From Ectocarpus siliculosus (Eukaryota > Sar > Phaeophyceae > Ectocarpales > Ectocarpaceae): a stretch of DNA of 64,000 nt. Numbering within the stretch: the first letter of the stretch is position 1; the number at the start of each line of letters is the position of its first letter. A program made the position numbers and the translations under genes. Shown here piece after piece: positions 48,404-61,368 of this stretch. Under the pieces are notes generated by a model. It was given only the letters and a program-made list of their open reading frames with translations, had not been told where the DNA came from and made no database searches. The stretch is from positions 5,383,983 to 5,447,982 of the forward strand of contig FN649741.1 in assembly GCA_000310025.1 (NCBI GenBank), read 5' to 3'.

Positions 48404-50773
48404 GATGATGTCGGTGTCGAGGTGTTGAAGTGCTGGAGCTGGTTTGCTTGGTTGGTTTGTGTTGTGATGTGTGTGTGCGTGGAGGAGGACCTGTCTGTGT
48501 GTGTGCGGGAGATATTTGTAGGAGGAAGCTGCGGGAGAAAGGAGGATTCCGCGGGATATAAAAATCAAATTCCTCCGCGGAGGTTTCGCCGCAATTGTTC
48601 GGGTTCTTATTGTGTCGAGACGGAACGTGATGAGGCTTAGTCTACGAATAGTCTACCCCACCGGCACCGGCGGTGGTGGGACGAATTCGGCGGGGATGAT
48701 CAGCCTTATTCGCCCCACGGCTGTCTCGCCCTACAAGAAGAAGAATCGAATCGACACGGCGACATATATAATATGAAAGTTGAAGCGTTTGGCGGCTATC
48801 GTGGGACTCATCAATCGGTGCTGCCGCGGCCGGTGGGAAATGACGGATCCACCCGATAAACTGCTGGGGTAGATGGCCTAAACTGAAAGTTATGCCTACG
48901 CGGTGATCTCCTACTTCTGTTACTACAGCGTTGGGTCCCGTTGGTTGTTGAAGGAGCTCGTCTGCAAGAATTTTTGAATGAAGAAGGCAGAGAGTTTCGG
49001 TATCCCGTGAATGTACAGCAGGATTCTCCAAAAACCTGTAGGAAAACTACATATTGTAAGTACAAACACAGAAAGACCGTTCGAGATATAACCACAGTCG
49101 AAGGGGATGTGTAAAATATGTTGGCGGCGTGGCACTACCACCGCGCAGTGACGTTCGTTCTAAACCATGCATGCATATAGTCTAGTCCTCAGAAATGATG
49201 AGAGACGTTCTACCACGACACCAACCACGACACCAACCATGACACCAACCACGCGCACCATACATCAACTGGCTGACGATCCGCCACAGAACAACGAGTT
49301 TTTTAAGGAGTGGTATGATACAAAACAAACGCGCTTGGCCAGCAAAAAGGGCAAAGTTAAAGGAGTCACTTGAACGCAGTACAAACACTAGCCGGCAGCT
49401 ACAGAAAATAGTTGCGGCAAATGACAGGAAAGCGTCTAGCGATAAGGTCAGCAGCAGAGCAAAGCAAAATTGACTCTGGAACTCGAAAACAAACCCGGTT
49501 CTATTCTCCACAGACAGCCAGCCGTGAATCTCGCACCGCATAACAAGTCTTCAATGGACTATATTATAAAGCTTATTACTGGTGGTCGGGCGGCGGGTGG
49601 AGGGTTTGCTTGCGGCGTGTGTGGTTTGGGGCAAACCGTATCTCGATGTACTGTACTGTAGTACGGTTCGGTGCACCGGGCCATGGGGGTGGGAGGAAAA
49701 GGGCTTCAGAACGTGTAACGTCCCGACCAACGACGAAAACATCACTTCCCGTACCCGTGAAATCAGTGTACCTCTCTCTATTGGAGGGGTGGGTGCGCGA
49801 TGCCAGGTGCAAACCCTCCAACAAGGAGCTGGGCGCCAGAACTATCGCCAAAGCCTTACAAATTTTTCGATACTTCCGTCATGCAGACAGATGGTGCTGT
49901 CTCTTGTAAAAGTAAGTCTGGATTGATTGGCCATGGACGAGGCTTACAAACCCGCCGGGAAAAAAAAATCGGGTGAATCGTGGTGTGAAGCCAATACATG
50001 TTCCCGGTGCCGATACGTCTTGTCGGCAACGCACCTCGTATTCACGTCATGCACAGTTCCCAGGTGGGGTCAAGCTGACACTTTTGGACAGACCAGTCTA
50101 AAAATGCAGTCATGCAAGACGATGGGTCATGCAATGACCGCTTGGTCGCTAAGGCCACGGGGGTCGCCAGCTGCAAAGGAAGCACCCTGCCCACCACCAT
50201 GATACTTGATTCAAGGTAGGGCTCAAAAAGAGTGCAAGTCGAACGACACAGATTGTGTCTGTTCCTCACTCGCGAAGACGAGTTCAACAGAGAGAAAGGC
50301 ATGAACACTGCAAAGCCGTTCTATTGTTGGTACCGTTCAAGTCCTTGAACGACACAGAATGTGTGCATTCCTCACGGAAAGAATTCAAGAGAAGGGGGCA
50401 CAAATGAACACTCAATTCTACCGTCCAAGCCTTACACACCACCTACTCGCTGACAACTCAATCTTGGCCTGTAACATGAGATGAAGTCTGCGCCAGACGC
50501 CGATGATCATCGGTCCATTCATGACTGGAAGAAAATAGCACAAGAAAAAAACACGAAGGACACACACCCTACACACAGGAACCCCTGAAGAAGTTACCAC
50601 GTCGACCACCCAACTGCTATGCCTTTGGAAACCTTCCTGCCGGTTGTCTACAACAACTTCCGCCTACCGCTATTATAGTACAATTTCTGCGTACCTACAG
50701 TACAGAATTTTCCGTGGTAGCACGCTAGCTCAACACGCGTGCAAGGCAACTACCATTGAGCAATCTCTGTCAT

Positions 50774-53701
50774 CTACTTCTTGGGTCGCTCCTCCATGTA
50801 CGCCACGATCCTCGGCTCGGCCATGACCCTCTGCACGAGCGAGGACAGGAGGGGGGACTTGTCCAAGAGGGTCGAGGGGACGCCCTCGAAGGTACCGTCC
50901 GTGAGCCAGTTCAGCCGTGCGACAACCGCGATGTCACCAATGGAGAGCTGCGACAAGGAAGCAAGAAGTAATGTCGTCGAGACCACGGAACGAACGTAAG
51001 AAATGAATCGGTCACACAGGCCGCAGCGCAACTGGGCTACCGCCTCCGGGCAACGGGGCGAGAGGAAAAAAAAATGCTTCCAGGGTGGGAAGGATTTCGG
51101 CGAGTACAGTAGAGTGAAAATGGCACGTACGTGCTTGTCGGCTACCAAAATATTTCTAATGACATGAGCAAGTTCTAACTCTTGTGCCACACCAGTATCG
51201 GATACAAGATGTTTCCTTATGCACCCATCGATTGAGCTGATGCGAGCGAAAGAGCGGGTGAGGGGTGGTACGCGAAGCGAAAAAAACAATACCCTGAACA
51301 CTGAAGAGTGTGCTACAATGTTCGTCATCTTCATACCTTGTCGCCGGCGAAGTACTTCCCGCCAGCCAGCTTCAACGCCTTCTCCAAATTGGCCAGCCAC
51401 CTGCGAAAACCGTTAAATGCAAATGTGGGTGGAGGGTCGACGAGGAGGGGACGGGTGTGTGTGTGTGTGAGAGAGTGTGAGAACAACGTTGCTTCGTTTC
51501 AAGCTGCGCATCAAGCGCATGGTCACTCGCTGGTTCTAATACCACCGTCCTCACGCTCTGCATGTGTGAATACCTCGTTTGGAAACACGGTGGTGAGGCA
51601 AGTACTAGCGACTTCCCACCTCGCCACGGTTCAACGTTTCGTTATCGCATATGGTATGCATGTAGCCGAACACGTTCGTTGTTGAACATCCAGATCGCAA
51701 ATAAATGCACACAGATCCCCCCCCCAGTACGAGTTTGATTATTTCAGATGAAGGCGGGGCGGGGGACAAAGGTCAACGTTGAGGCGGTACTCACGTTGGG
51801 AGAACGGTCTCGACCAGGTCTTTGCGCAGTTGCGCCTGCGATCGGGGCAGGAGACGTCGGCGCGAGCAAAGACAAAGGNNNNNNNNNNNNNNNNNNNNNN
51901 NNNNNNNNNNNNNNNNNNNNNNNNNNNNNNNNNNNNNNNNNNNNNNNNNNNNNNNNNNNNNNNNNNNNNNNNNNNNNNNNNNNNNNNNNNNNNNNNNNNN
52001 NNNNNNNNNNNNNNNNNNNNNNNNNNNNNNNNNNNNNNNNNNNNNNNNNNNNNNNNNNNNNNNNNNNNNNNNNNNNNNNNNNNNNNNNNNNNNNNNNNNN
52101 NNNNNNNNNNNNNNNNNNNNNNNNNNNNNNNNNNNNNNNNNNNNNNNNNNNNNNNNNNNNNNNNNNNNNNNNNNNNNNNNNNNNNNNNNNNNNNNNNNNN
52201 NNNNNNNNNNNNNNNNNNNNNNNNNNNNNNNNNNNNNNNNNNNNNNNNNNNNNNNNNNNNNNNNNNNNNNNNNNNNNNNNNNNNNNNNNNNNNNNNNNNN
52301 NNNNNNNNNNNNNNNNNNNNNNNNNNNNNNNNNNNNNNNNNNNNNNNNNNNNNNNNNNNNNNNNNNNNNNNNNNNNNNNNNNNNNNNNNNNNNNNNNNNN
52401 NNNNNNNNNNNNNNNNNNNNNNNNNNNNNNNNNNNNNNNNNNNNNNNNNNNNNNNNNNNNNNNNNNNNNNNNNNNNNNNNNNNNNNNNNNNNNNNNNNNN
52501 NNNNNNNNNNNNNNNNNNNNNNNNNNNNNNNNNNNNNNNNNNNNNNNNNNNNNNNNNNNNNNNNNNNNNNNNNNNNNNNNNNNNNNNNNNNNNNNNNNNN
52601 NNNNNNNNNNNNNNNNNNNNNNNNNNNNNNNNNNNNNNNNNNNNNNNNNNNNNNNNNNNGGTTGGTGTAAACGGCACTACAGCAGTAGAGGGGCTGATTT
52701 GAAGTGACAAGACAAAAAAAAAAAACTGCTGCTGCTGTAGTCTACGCTCATATCTAGTCTAGACTTCCATCGGTGTCTGTGAGACCTGGCTCCATGAAAA
52801 GCTACCTCTCAACACCGTCATGTGCTGCGCGTTACTTTAGCTGGTACTCCAGGCCGCAAGAGAGGAGACTGGAGCTGCAAATAACAATATTTGAGAGACA
52901 GACCGTTTGGCTTTTGACGAGGACGGATCTCGACGCATCTCCGGATCGAAAGCAAAATATCGTCCCGAGAGTCGAAATCAAGCACAGAGCTCCAGCAGCT
53001 CTACTCCGACAAAATAGACAACCTCCAGCTGTACCGAGAGAACAGCACTACCTCAGCAGACTCACTCGGCTTGAGAGTGGGCCACTCCTCACTCGGCAAC
53101 CTGTTGTCGATCCATTCAACCCCGCTTTGTGCCAGCGCTAGTCTCAGTGGTTCGCCCAGGGCGGCCTGCGAGGCAAACGGACAGGCAACAGATTTGTTTT
53201 TGAACGGGCGTTGGATACGTCACTTGCAAATGTGCGTCAAACTTTTGTTCCCAGCTCAGTAGCGCCGGCCCGCTCGTACGAAGCACCTACTTCCACGAGG
53301 CTCACAGCCTTTACCATCTCTCAACGAATGAGCGCACGGTATTCGCTTCCTGTGGCGTGCGAGCTCTGCGGTGCCAAAGGCTAATATCCTGACATCTGTG
53401 ATGCGTGTGTAGACTAAAACTCGTAGCCTCTCGATTTGTGAGCATGTTTGTGATGAGCGGGCCAGCAGTGCTGCAGCGTGACGACCGCCGAGGCGGGGTA
53501 CAAGGGAAGTTGTCAGATCTGGATGAGCAGTCCGATGACGCATAGGGCCTTCATAGCAGCACGAGCACCAGGCGCACAACCATGATGAACATGAACGGAC
53601 GCACACACGCGCTCAGCGCCGACTATCGCTCGATGTATGTAATCTACACCCAAAAAATGTACACTCACAAATTCGAAGTATGTCAACTTCATCGGTGCCA
53701 T
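50774..53701 (-). CDS. Sigma-type glutathione S-transferase, copy B (one exon hidden by assembly gap)
   Basis: Same exon plan as copy A: 53701-53669 (MAPMKLTYFEF, catalytic Tyr8 kept), 53165-53066, [exon 3 missing], 51835-51795, 51400-51337 and 50947-50774 (LSIGDIAVVARLNWLTDG to EERPKK). Exon lengths and phases equal copy A, except that the last exon is one codon shorter. By position in copy A, exon 3 (about 209 bp, the glutathione-site half of the N-domain) should fall near 52500, inside the run of N. The visible exons have no stops and intact splice sites, so the gene looks functional. Differences from A are mostly substitutions (RLPSEEWPT, ETVLPTW, GTFEGVPSTLLDK). The start codon lies 207 bp from the 3' LTR of a co-oriented Copia element. 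Confidence 0.85.
51879..52659. other. Assembly gap (781 N)
   Basis: Run of undetermined bases. By comparison with unit A it should contain exon 3 of GST copy B and parts of its flanking introns. Confidence 0.97.
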
Positions 53702-53908
53702 GATGATGTCAGTGTTGAGGTGTTGAATCGCTGGAGCTGGTTTGCTTGGTAGGTTTGTGTTGTGATGTGTGTGCTGTGGAGGAGGACCTGTGCGTCTGTC
53801 GCAAAGCGGGAGATAGGAGGATTCAGCGGGAGATACGTTCGAGCCAAATTCCGAGGTTCCGCCGCTATTTGACGGAACATAGGCAAAATATTACCCCACC
53901 GGCGGCGG

Positions 53909-54208
53909 TGTTAGGATGATCCGAACTGGGGGTAGCTTGTCGCAAGACGTGTGTTGAATAGGGTGTCGGCAACTCGGCGAACTCGCGCCAAGGAGGAAAG
54001 ATGTGCTGGGCTTGTTGTATAGACTTCTTCTTCACATGAAAAACATGGACTCACATGAACACATGAACGAACTGCACGCACACGCGCACGCACCATCAGT
54101 ACGGGGGCGACGCAGTATACAACAGGGGTACCTTGCACACCCTGGAAATACATTCCACGTACCACACAATCCTACAACCACTTGGCATTGCTACAAGTAT
54201 ATCTATCA
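53909..54208 (-). repeat. Copia 3' LTR
   Basis: 300 bp. On the minus strand it begins TGATAGATATAC and ends CATCCTAACA. Identical by eye to the 5' LTR. It faces the start of GST copy B in the same transcriptional direction. Confidence 0.95.
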
Positions 54209-54490
54209 GCCCCCCTGCTTGTGACCATGCCATGTCTTTTTCGATCCTCAAGAACTCCAAAACACAAGAAAATAAAATCATAAACTCAATTCAACTCCAG
54301 AACAATAGCCTTCTTGGCTAGACATCAATACCCTTCCCCGATCATACCAGTTATAATTCTTCGAACTTCAGCGAACTAATTGCCCCCCAGCCTAGAACAC
54401 CATCCATTGAGAAAAACCATAGGCAAAAATGCAAAATATTGCCACCCTAGTTGTTTGATCGCACACAAAATAAACCCAAACATAAAAATC

Positions 54491-57400
54491 TTAATCCATA
54501 CTCATTACGAAGTTACGATGAAACTCGAAATTTCCCACGTTAAGTGCCTTCGTGAGGAAGTCAGCATGTTGATACGCCGATTCCACGTGAAAAATCGAAA
54601 TCTCCTTCCTGCGTACCAAATCCCTGATAAAGTGGTGCCTTACGTCGATGTGCTTCGAGTTACTGTTGCTAATTGGGTTCTGTGCCAACTGAATAGCCCC
54701 CTGGTTATCCTCGAACACCGGAATACACGGCATACCGGCTTCTGGCAACATGAAACGCCATACTTGCCTCAGAAACAACACTTCCTTCATCACATCCGCA
54801 AGGGAGACATACTCCGCCTCTGTCGTGCTCAACGTAACGCACTTCTGCGTCCTTGAAAACCAAGAAATACATCCCCCCCCACACATCACCAACCCTCCTG
54901 ACACAGACCTCCTATCGGCAGCCTTACTTGCATAGTCTGCGTCTGCGAACACCTCCATGCTCAACCCTGCTACACTACCCCTCCTGAATGTAATACCCAA
55001 GGCACTAGTCCTTACCACATACCCCAAAATACCAAGACCTGCTCTCCAATGAATCTCTTTGGGAGAGGCACAGTACCGTGCTACCGCTCTCACTGCGTTC
55101 GCGATATCTGGCCTCGTTTGCGTTGCCAGCCACATCAATGATCCTATCAGCTCACGAAAAGGCCTTGATACCACTTCTTCATCTTGGTCAAACTCTGAAA
55201 GCTTCAACCCTACAGGAAGAGGAATTTCCTTCCCGTACTCTACCCCAAACTCCATCCCCAACTCTTCAGCGTACGTCTGCTGCGATATCTTCAAAGTCCC
55301 TGCATCCCAATCTCTCTCATAAAAGCATCCTGAATACCACCTCAAATCCCCAAGATTCTTCACCGGTACCATGGTGTTGAGATCTCTGCCAAACTGGTCA
55401 CATCTCTCCTCCTCTCCTATCGAAAATATATCATCTACATGTACCACCAGAGTTACTACCACTCTTCCCTCCTCAATCAATCGAAACACACACGTATCCG
55501 CCATGCATTGAATAAAACCCAAACAAACCAAACACCCCGCCAAGTGTGAATGCCATTTCCTCGATGCCTGCTTAAGGCCATACAGACTCTTGTTCAACTT
55601 CACTATCATACCTGACAATCTACCACACCCCTCTGGCAGACGCATGAAAACATCCTCATCCAAATCCGACTGGACAAATGCTTGCTTGATGTCAAAATGA
55701 CGGAGAGAAAGATTTTGCTCACACGCCATCGCTGCCAATAAACGAACGCTAGAAACCGCTACAGTCGGTGCATACGTCTCTCCACAATCTACATGTACTC
55801 GCTGCATATCTCCTCTCGCTACTAGCCGTGATTTCACACTAGTTGGCCATCCGTATTCATCAGACTTCCAATCAAATACCCACTTCGCCTTGATAACACT
55901 CTCTGGTTGCTACAATACTTCCTCAAAGGTACCAGCCTCGATCAGACCTCTGAACTCCCTCTCTACAGATGCCATCCACAAGTCAGCATGCTCAGAGGAC
56001 ACAGCCTCCCTATACGTTTTGGGGACGCGCAAGTCACTAGCATAGCATTGGGGCAAGTCCGGTGCCACTTCCGGGGGATCTAAATCCCTCATCGCGCGAT
56101 CAATGTCCTCGCGGGAGGCAAGTAAGGTGGCGCACGCAAATGGGACTTCTTCACGCAGTCCTTCTGTTTTCGTGCCCCCCCGCTCTTCCCCCCCCAGCTC
56201 CGCTCCAGCATGTCCTCTGGCTGAACTCGGGATCTCCTTTCTCCCCCCATCGACGACGCTGCGAGTGGTGAGGGTTGACAGGAGCGTTGTCTTGTCCTGC
56301 AGGGAAACAAGTCCGAAGCGGTGGGCGGGAGCGTCGCCGCTCCCGCCATGTGTCGTCGACCGCTCGTCCCCTTCATCCTGGAAACGCACCCTCCGATCCC
56401 TCAACCTCCCCGGCACCCGCGTCTCTCGTCCCAAGTCCAGCTCTCGATTGGCCCTGGCAGAGAGGGGCGGCATTGACGAAGCCCGCCCCCCCCCCTGGTC
56501 CTTAGCGGCTGCCCTCGTGCGCCCAGAAACCCTCATGTCCCCGCGTCCCACGTCCAGTTCACGGATGGTCCTCGTGGTGAGCGGCGGCATGTTGGTCGAT
56601 GGCGCGGCACCGGGCGGCACGGCGGCGGGAGACGGTGTTACTGACGGAGCAGGCGGTGGCCCGGCGACGAACGGCGTTGCAGGCGGCGCGGTGGTGGTGA
56701 CCGGTGGCGCGGCGGCGAACGGCGTTGCAGGCGGCGCGGTGGTGGTGACCGGTGGCGCGGCGGCGAACGGCGTTGCAGGCGGCGCGGTGGTGGTGACCGG
56801 TGGCGCGGCGGCGAACGGCGTTGCAGGCGGCGCGGTGGTGGTGACCGGTGGCGCGGCGGCGAACGGCGTTGCAGGCGGCGCGGTGGTGGTGACCGGTGGC
56901 GGGGCTGCGGTAGACGGCGCCGCCGGCGATGGTGGTGTGGAAGTTGCCGGCGGCGCCTGTGAGGGTATGGCAGCGGGTGAAGTGGGGGTTCGGGCGAACG
57001 GTGAGGGGGGTAAGAGAGGCGGTGCAATGTACTCAATTAAAAACGTCGGTGCGGCGGCGACATCTGAATCCCCCCCCTCGCCCGCCGGCGCCGGCAGCTC
57101 CAGCGGCGGGGTTAGCAACGGCGCGCGGTCGGAGACCCATACAATGTTATTCGTCATGCACACGCGCCCCGTAGCAAACTTGAGAACCTTGACCGCCGAG
57201 TCGTGGTGGTTGTCGCCATTGTTGAGGTAGCAGCACAGCACTGCCTGGGGGTCCATCTTCCGCGTACGCGTCACACGCATGTACCCCGGCTGCAAGAACG
57301 GGACGATCTGGAGTGGGGGCGGGCGACCGGTGAAGAGCTCGTGCGGCGACTTGTGCCCTGCGTTCGCCGTGGTCGGGGAACGGTTGAAGCCGCCGGCAGC

Positions 57401-60400
57401 CCAGTGACATGACTCTAGCCAGAGCCGCTCGCCATCGCGCCCGTAGCCAGGGATGCGGGTGAAGTCGATCTTGGGGAAACAGGCGGCATGCTTCGAGACG
57501 AGCGGCGTGGCCGGCCTTGTTCACGCGCCAGATCGCGCTCTCCGCCGGGCCATTTTGTTGCGGAGTGCCCGGCGCCGTGTACGTACGGCGGATGCCGGCG
57601 TTGTCGCAGAAGGCGATGAAGTCGTGGCTGAGGAACTCCCCCCCGTTGTCCATCCGGAAAGAACGAGGAACACCGGTGCCACTCATGTCGGCGAGGAACT
57701 TCTTGACGAAGGCGAGGGTGTCCGACTTGCGCCTCATCCCGTACAGCTTCATCCACCGCGAGAAACTGTCCACGAACATGATCAAGAAAAATGATCCCCC
57801 CAGCGACGCCGTCATGGGCCCACATAGATCGATGTGCCAAAGATCGTGCGGCCCGCTCGCGCGCGCGCCCATTTTATGGGGCACGCCCGCCTTCTTCCCC
57901 TTCGCCTGTATGCAACCACCACAAGGCTGCAGAACACCGGTCAGGCGGAGGCCGTGCTGCTTCGAAAGTTCACGCAACAAAAACTCATTCGCATGGGAAC
58001 ACGAGACGTGGAGAAGATTAATGTCAACAACGGTTGTGGGTTTCCCCACCGAAAAAGGTCGCTTGCCCGGGGCCATGACGGGGACGGCAAAGGCAACATC
58101 ATCGAAGACATTCGCAAAGCCAGACTCAAACATCAACTCCAAAAATTCATGGGGGTCGTCTGATTCTTCTCGTCGCTCTAAGAGGTACACAGCCCACTCG
58201 TAATCTCCCTGCTCCGTGAACGGAATGCACCCACGGTCATCATCATCAATACTCTCTTGAAAAACGGAGACGTCGGGCGAGGACAGCCCGGGAACACCTA
58301 CCAACTCCATTCCATGAGGTACTTGAGGAGCGGAAGAAAAAACCACACTCCTGTCAGCGAGGGGGGGGGCATACATTGCCGGAGGAACGACGCTGTTCGC
58401 AGCGGGCGGGACACCGGACACAGCAGAGGGTACTACGCTGTTTGCAGCGGGAGGGTAACCGTACATCGTGGAAGGTACTACGCCGGTAGCAGCGGGCGGA
58501 AAATTCGACACGGGTGCATGAAAAATATTCCTGTGGGGGGGGTCACCATGAGGTACTACGCTGCTGGCAGCGGGCGGGAAACCAGAGACATGGGACGGCA
58601 CTATGCTCCTCGGAGCAGATGGATGCACGACACTGCTTGCAGTGGGCGGGAACCTAGACACCGTTGGAGGTACTACACTGCTGGCGCTGCCGACAGTGGG
58701 CGGTACACTAGACACCGAGGGAGGGGGCACGTACGCTACACCTTGGGGGGAAGGCTGCATGCGGGGGATTGCATGCATAGATTCAACACCACTCACACTA
58801 ACGTAATCGGCAGAGCGAGGGGCGGGCGGGGGAAACGGCGTTGTCACGGGCACAGCAATGGGCGTCCCGTAATTCGGGGGCAGGCGAGTGGCTCTCAACG
58901 ATGAACCACGCTCGCCACGGGGAAAAGTTAAATTTCCGTCGAATAGGTGAATGCCTACAGGATCCATTACTATGCGTTGCCCGCCCATGGCCTTGTGAAG
59001 CGAAAATAAATTAAAATCCATTCCCTCAACGTGGCGTACGTTGGTGAGCTTCACGCAAAACTCGCTCCTACCGTTGTGGAACTTTACGTTCAGGCTCCCG
59101 ATACCAAGTACATACATAATCCTTCCATCTCCAATCACCACTCGCTCGCTACCAGGGGGAGGAATCACCACATCGTACATGCACCTAGGGTCTCCTGTGG
59201 TGTGGTTCGTTGCGCCAGAGTCTGCAAGCCAAGTTTCGTCTCCTACACTCTCATCTATCATGTTCATCATGGCATACCCTTCGACCCTACGCTCTACCAG
59301 CACACCATTCTCTGACTCACGTGGAAAAGCCCACACCACACACGCATGCAAATCCCCACCAGCCGATGGAGACGTTCCGGTCGAAGGCGCCGGAGGAGCG
59401 TACGGGCTGGGAATGGACTGCTGCTGCTGTTGCACGGGGGGGGGAAGGTACTCCGGCTGCTGCTGTTGGGGCGGGTACTCGTAAACGCCGCTCGCGTGCG
59501 TCACCGGATGCTGTTGTGCTTCTGCCGCCGCTCCTGCTGACGCGCCTGCTGCCGCTCCTGTCTCGTGCGGCCCCCCGCCGTACTGCTGTGCGGCGTTAGC
59601 CTGCCCGTAGGAGTGCGCCCATGGGGGCCGCTGGGTGTTGTATCCCGCGGCCGGGGGTCGGGGCGGTGCGGGCGCTGCGGGCTGGCCGGCTGGTCTGCCT
59701 ACATCCACCCGTGAAGGGCAGAAGATGTGGTTGTGGCCCATCTCACCGCAGTTTTCGCACCGCTTCCTCGGATCTGCTGCGTGGATAGGTGGCTCGTTTC
59801 CTTGGGGGCGGTAGATGTTCGGAGGGTAAGCGCTGTAGTCGTACCCCTGCTGAGGCACGGGGTAGGCGGGAAGATTGCTGCCTGGTGCTCCCTGGTGAGG
59901 AGGGCCTCTGCCCCATCCACCGGGAGTGGCGCCACGTCCACCGTGTCTTCCTCTTGCCAGCTGCTGCTGATGACGTCCTCCTCCAGAAAAGCCCCGGCCC
60001 CCATGCTGGGGCCCGTACCTTCCGCCGTATCTCGCATCTTGGCTGCCCGAGGGACCTCCCCAACCTCGCTGCCAGCGACACTCATCGTTGCTGTGGGACG
60101 GGGTGTTGTGGAGGTCACAATATCTTATCTCGGGCGGGTGCGGCGGCGGGTACATCTGTTGCTGTCGATAGAAGTATTGCTGATTCTGCTGATGTGGCTG
60201 CTGCGGTTGTTGCTGCTGTTGTCGCGCTCCCGTCCTCCGTTGTCCTCTCGACTGCCCTGGTCCCCCCGTGTTCCCTCCCCCGCCACTACGGTTCTCACCG
60301 CCAGTGACGAGGGCGTAAGCCCCCACGCTCTCCTGCTTCTTCTTCCTTCTCGCCTCCATCTCCGCCCAAGCATTCACTATGATTCTTTCTACCCTCTCCC

Positions 60401-61295
60401 TCTCCAGACCATTCTCGGACATGAGAAAACCTGTGTATACATCATAATCCGGGAGGAGGTTGCGCACGAGGTGTCTGTTGGCATCATCTTCAGTTATCAT
60501 CACGCCGCATGACGACAATCTTTGCCTTAGCACCCACCCTCTCGACAGGTACTCTTTGGGATGTTGGTCTCCCTTCTGCGTCAATTGTTGCCACTCTAGT
60601 TGGAGGCTAGTCTTTTCTGTGTGGGCGTGCACTTCAAAGTAGTTTCGGAATATCCTCCATGATTCCGTGGGGCAACCACTAGAGATAATGGCTGGAACGA
60701 TCGATGCAACCTGAATCTTCGCCAGTATTAGCTGCCATGCCTTCATAGCCTTCTCTACGGCCCTCCTACCATACTCCTCCTTCAGATTGGGAATGTCTGC
60801 ATCTGGTTTCCCCACCTTGATCGTCTCTTCTGATTGTATCGCGCTCAGGCAATCTTCTTGTTGCAGCAACATCCGAAATTGGCTCTCAAAAACCTGCACT
60901 CTAACCTGGACATCGACACTCGAATCGAACACACCCGTAAATGGGGCTACATGTATTACAGGACTGACACGAATGGTGTCCTTAGGGGGTAAGACTTCCC
61001 TGGTTTCCTCCCCCGGAGTGTTGGTCCTCCGCATTGCCCGCGCGAAGGACTCAACGAGACGGTCCTCCAACGATCGTGGCTGGTCTTCAGGTTGCGGGTC
61101 TAACGCTGTTCCAGCCGGCCGAGCATGCCGGGGATCGCCTCCATCGGGGGGCTTGTCCACGCTCTCTGATGCGGGACGCTTCTCTTCGGTAAACTTGATT
61201 TTTTCTTGTACTCCTCTCTCCACTTCCTCTTTGATGTGCGCCGATAATGCTTGGCGGTCCTCTTCAGTTAAGCTGCTGAGGTCGAGGGCTTCCAT
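54491..61295 (-). CDS. Copia gag-pol region
   Basis: Polyprotein region of the Copia element. The gag part is large (about 650 residues before the protease) and rich in Gln, Gly and Pro. It is followed by a protease with the DSG active site and an integrase with WHIDLCGP, RMDNGGEF and QQNGPAES around its three acidic residues. The RT has RHFDIKQAFVQSDLDEDVFM and LVVHVDDIF, and the RNase H has TLSTTEAEYVSL, VFEDNQGAI and KHIDVRHHF. Two proline-rich spacers, one between protease and integrase and one between integrase and RT, are unusually long and repetitive. The product is a fossil or near-fossil copy, interrupted about twice. Confidence 0.92.
56670..56909 (-). repeat. Five 48-bp tandem repeats in Copia spacer
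   Basis: Units start at 56670, 56718, 56766, 56814 and 56862. They are nearly identical and encode a 16-residue PPVTTTAPPATPFAAA motif between the integrase and RT regions. Confidence 0.93.
58370..58740 (-). repeat. Degenerate Pro/Val repeats in Copia spacer
   Basis: About eight imperfect copies of a 60-75-bp unit encoding variants of FPPAASSVVP, located between the protease and integrase regions. Confidence 0.8.
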
Positions 61296-61368
61296 GATCT
61301 ACTTCTCTAGCCGAACCCTTTTATAGCTAACCTCACCTCGGGATCCCGTGTGATATCACACGCTAGCG

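Larger units (their letters stand above)
42557..49335. repeat. Tandem duplication unit A (GST locus copy 1)
   Basis: About 6.8 kb matched in direct orientation by unit B (49470-53908 plus 61669-62300). The match begins at TTCTATTCTCCACAG... (42599 in A, 49498 in B). It runs through the gene-downstream region, all GST exons and introns, and the upstream flank to the GACACCAACCACGCGC stretch (about 49240 in A, 62240 in B). Relative to B, unit A has extra blocks at about 43175-43460 and about 43763-44903. Units A and B are only about 135 bp apart. Confidence 0.85.

Noticed and set aside
53911-54165. 84-codon ORF present identically in both Copia LTRs
   Set aside because: Identical because the LTRs are identical. 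It has no known domain and LTR ORFs of this size are expected by chance.
56103-57230. 375-codon plus-strand ORF opposite the Copia spacer
   Set aside because: Shadow of the proline-rich repeats of the minus-strand Copia polyprotein region; no independent motif.
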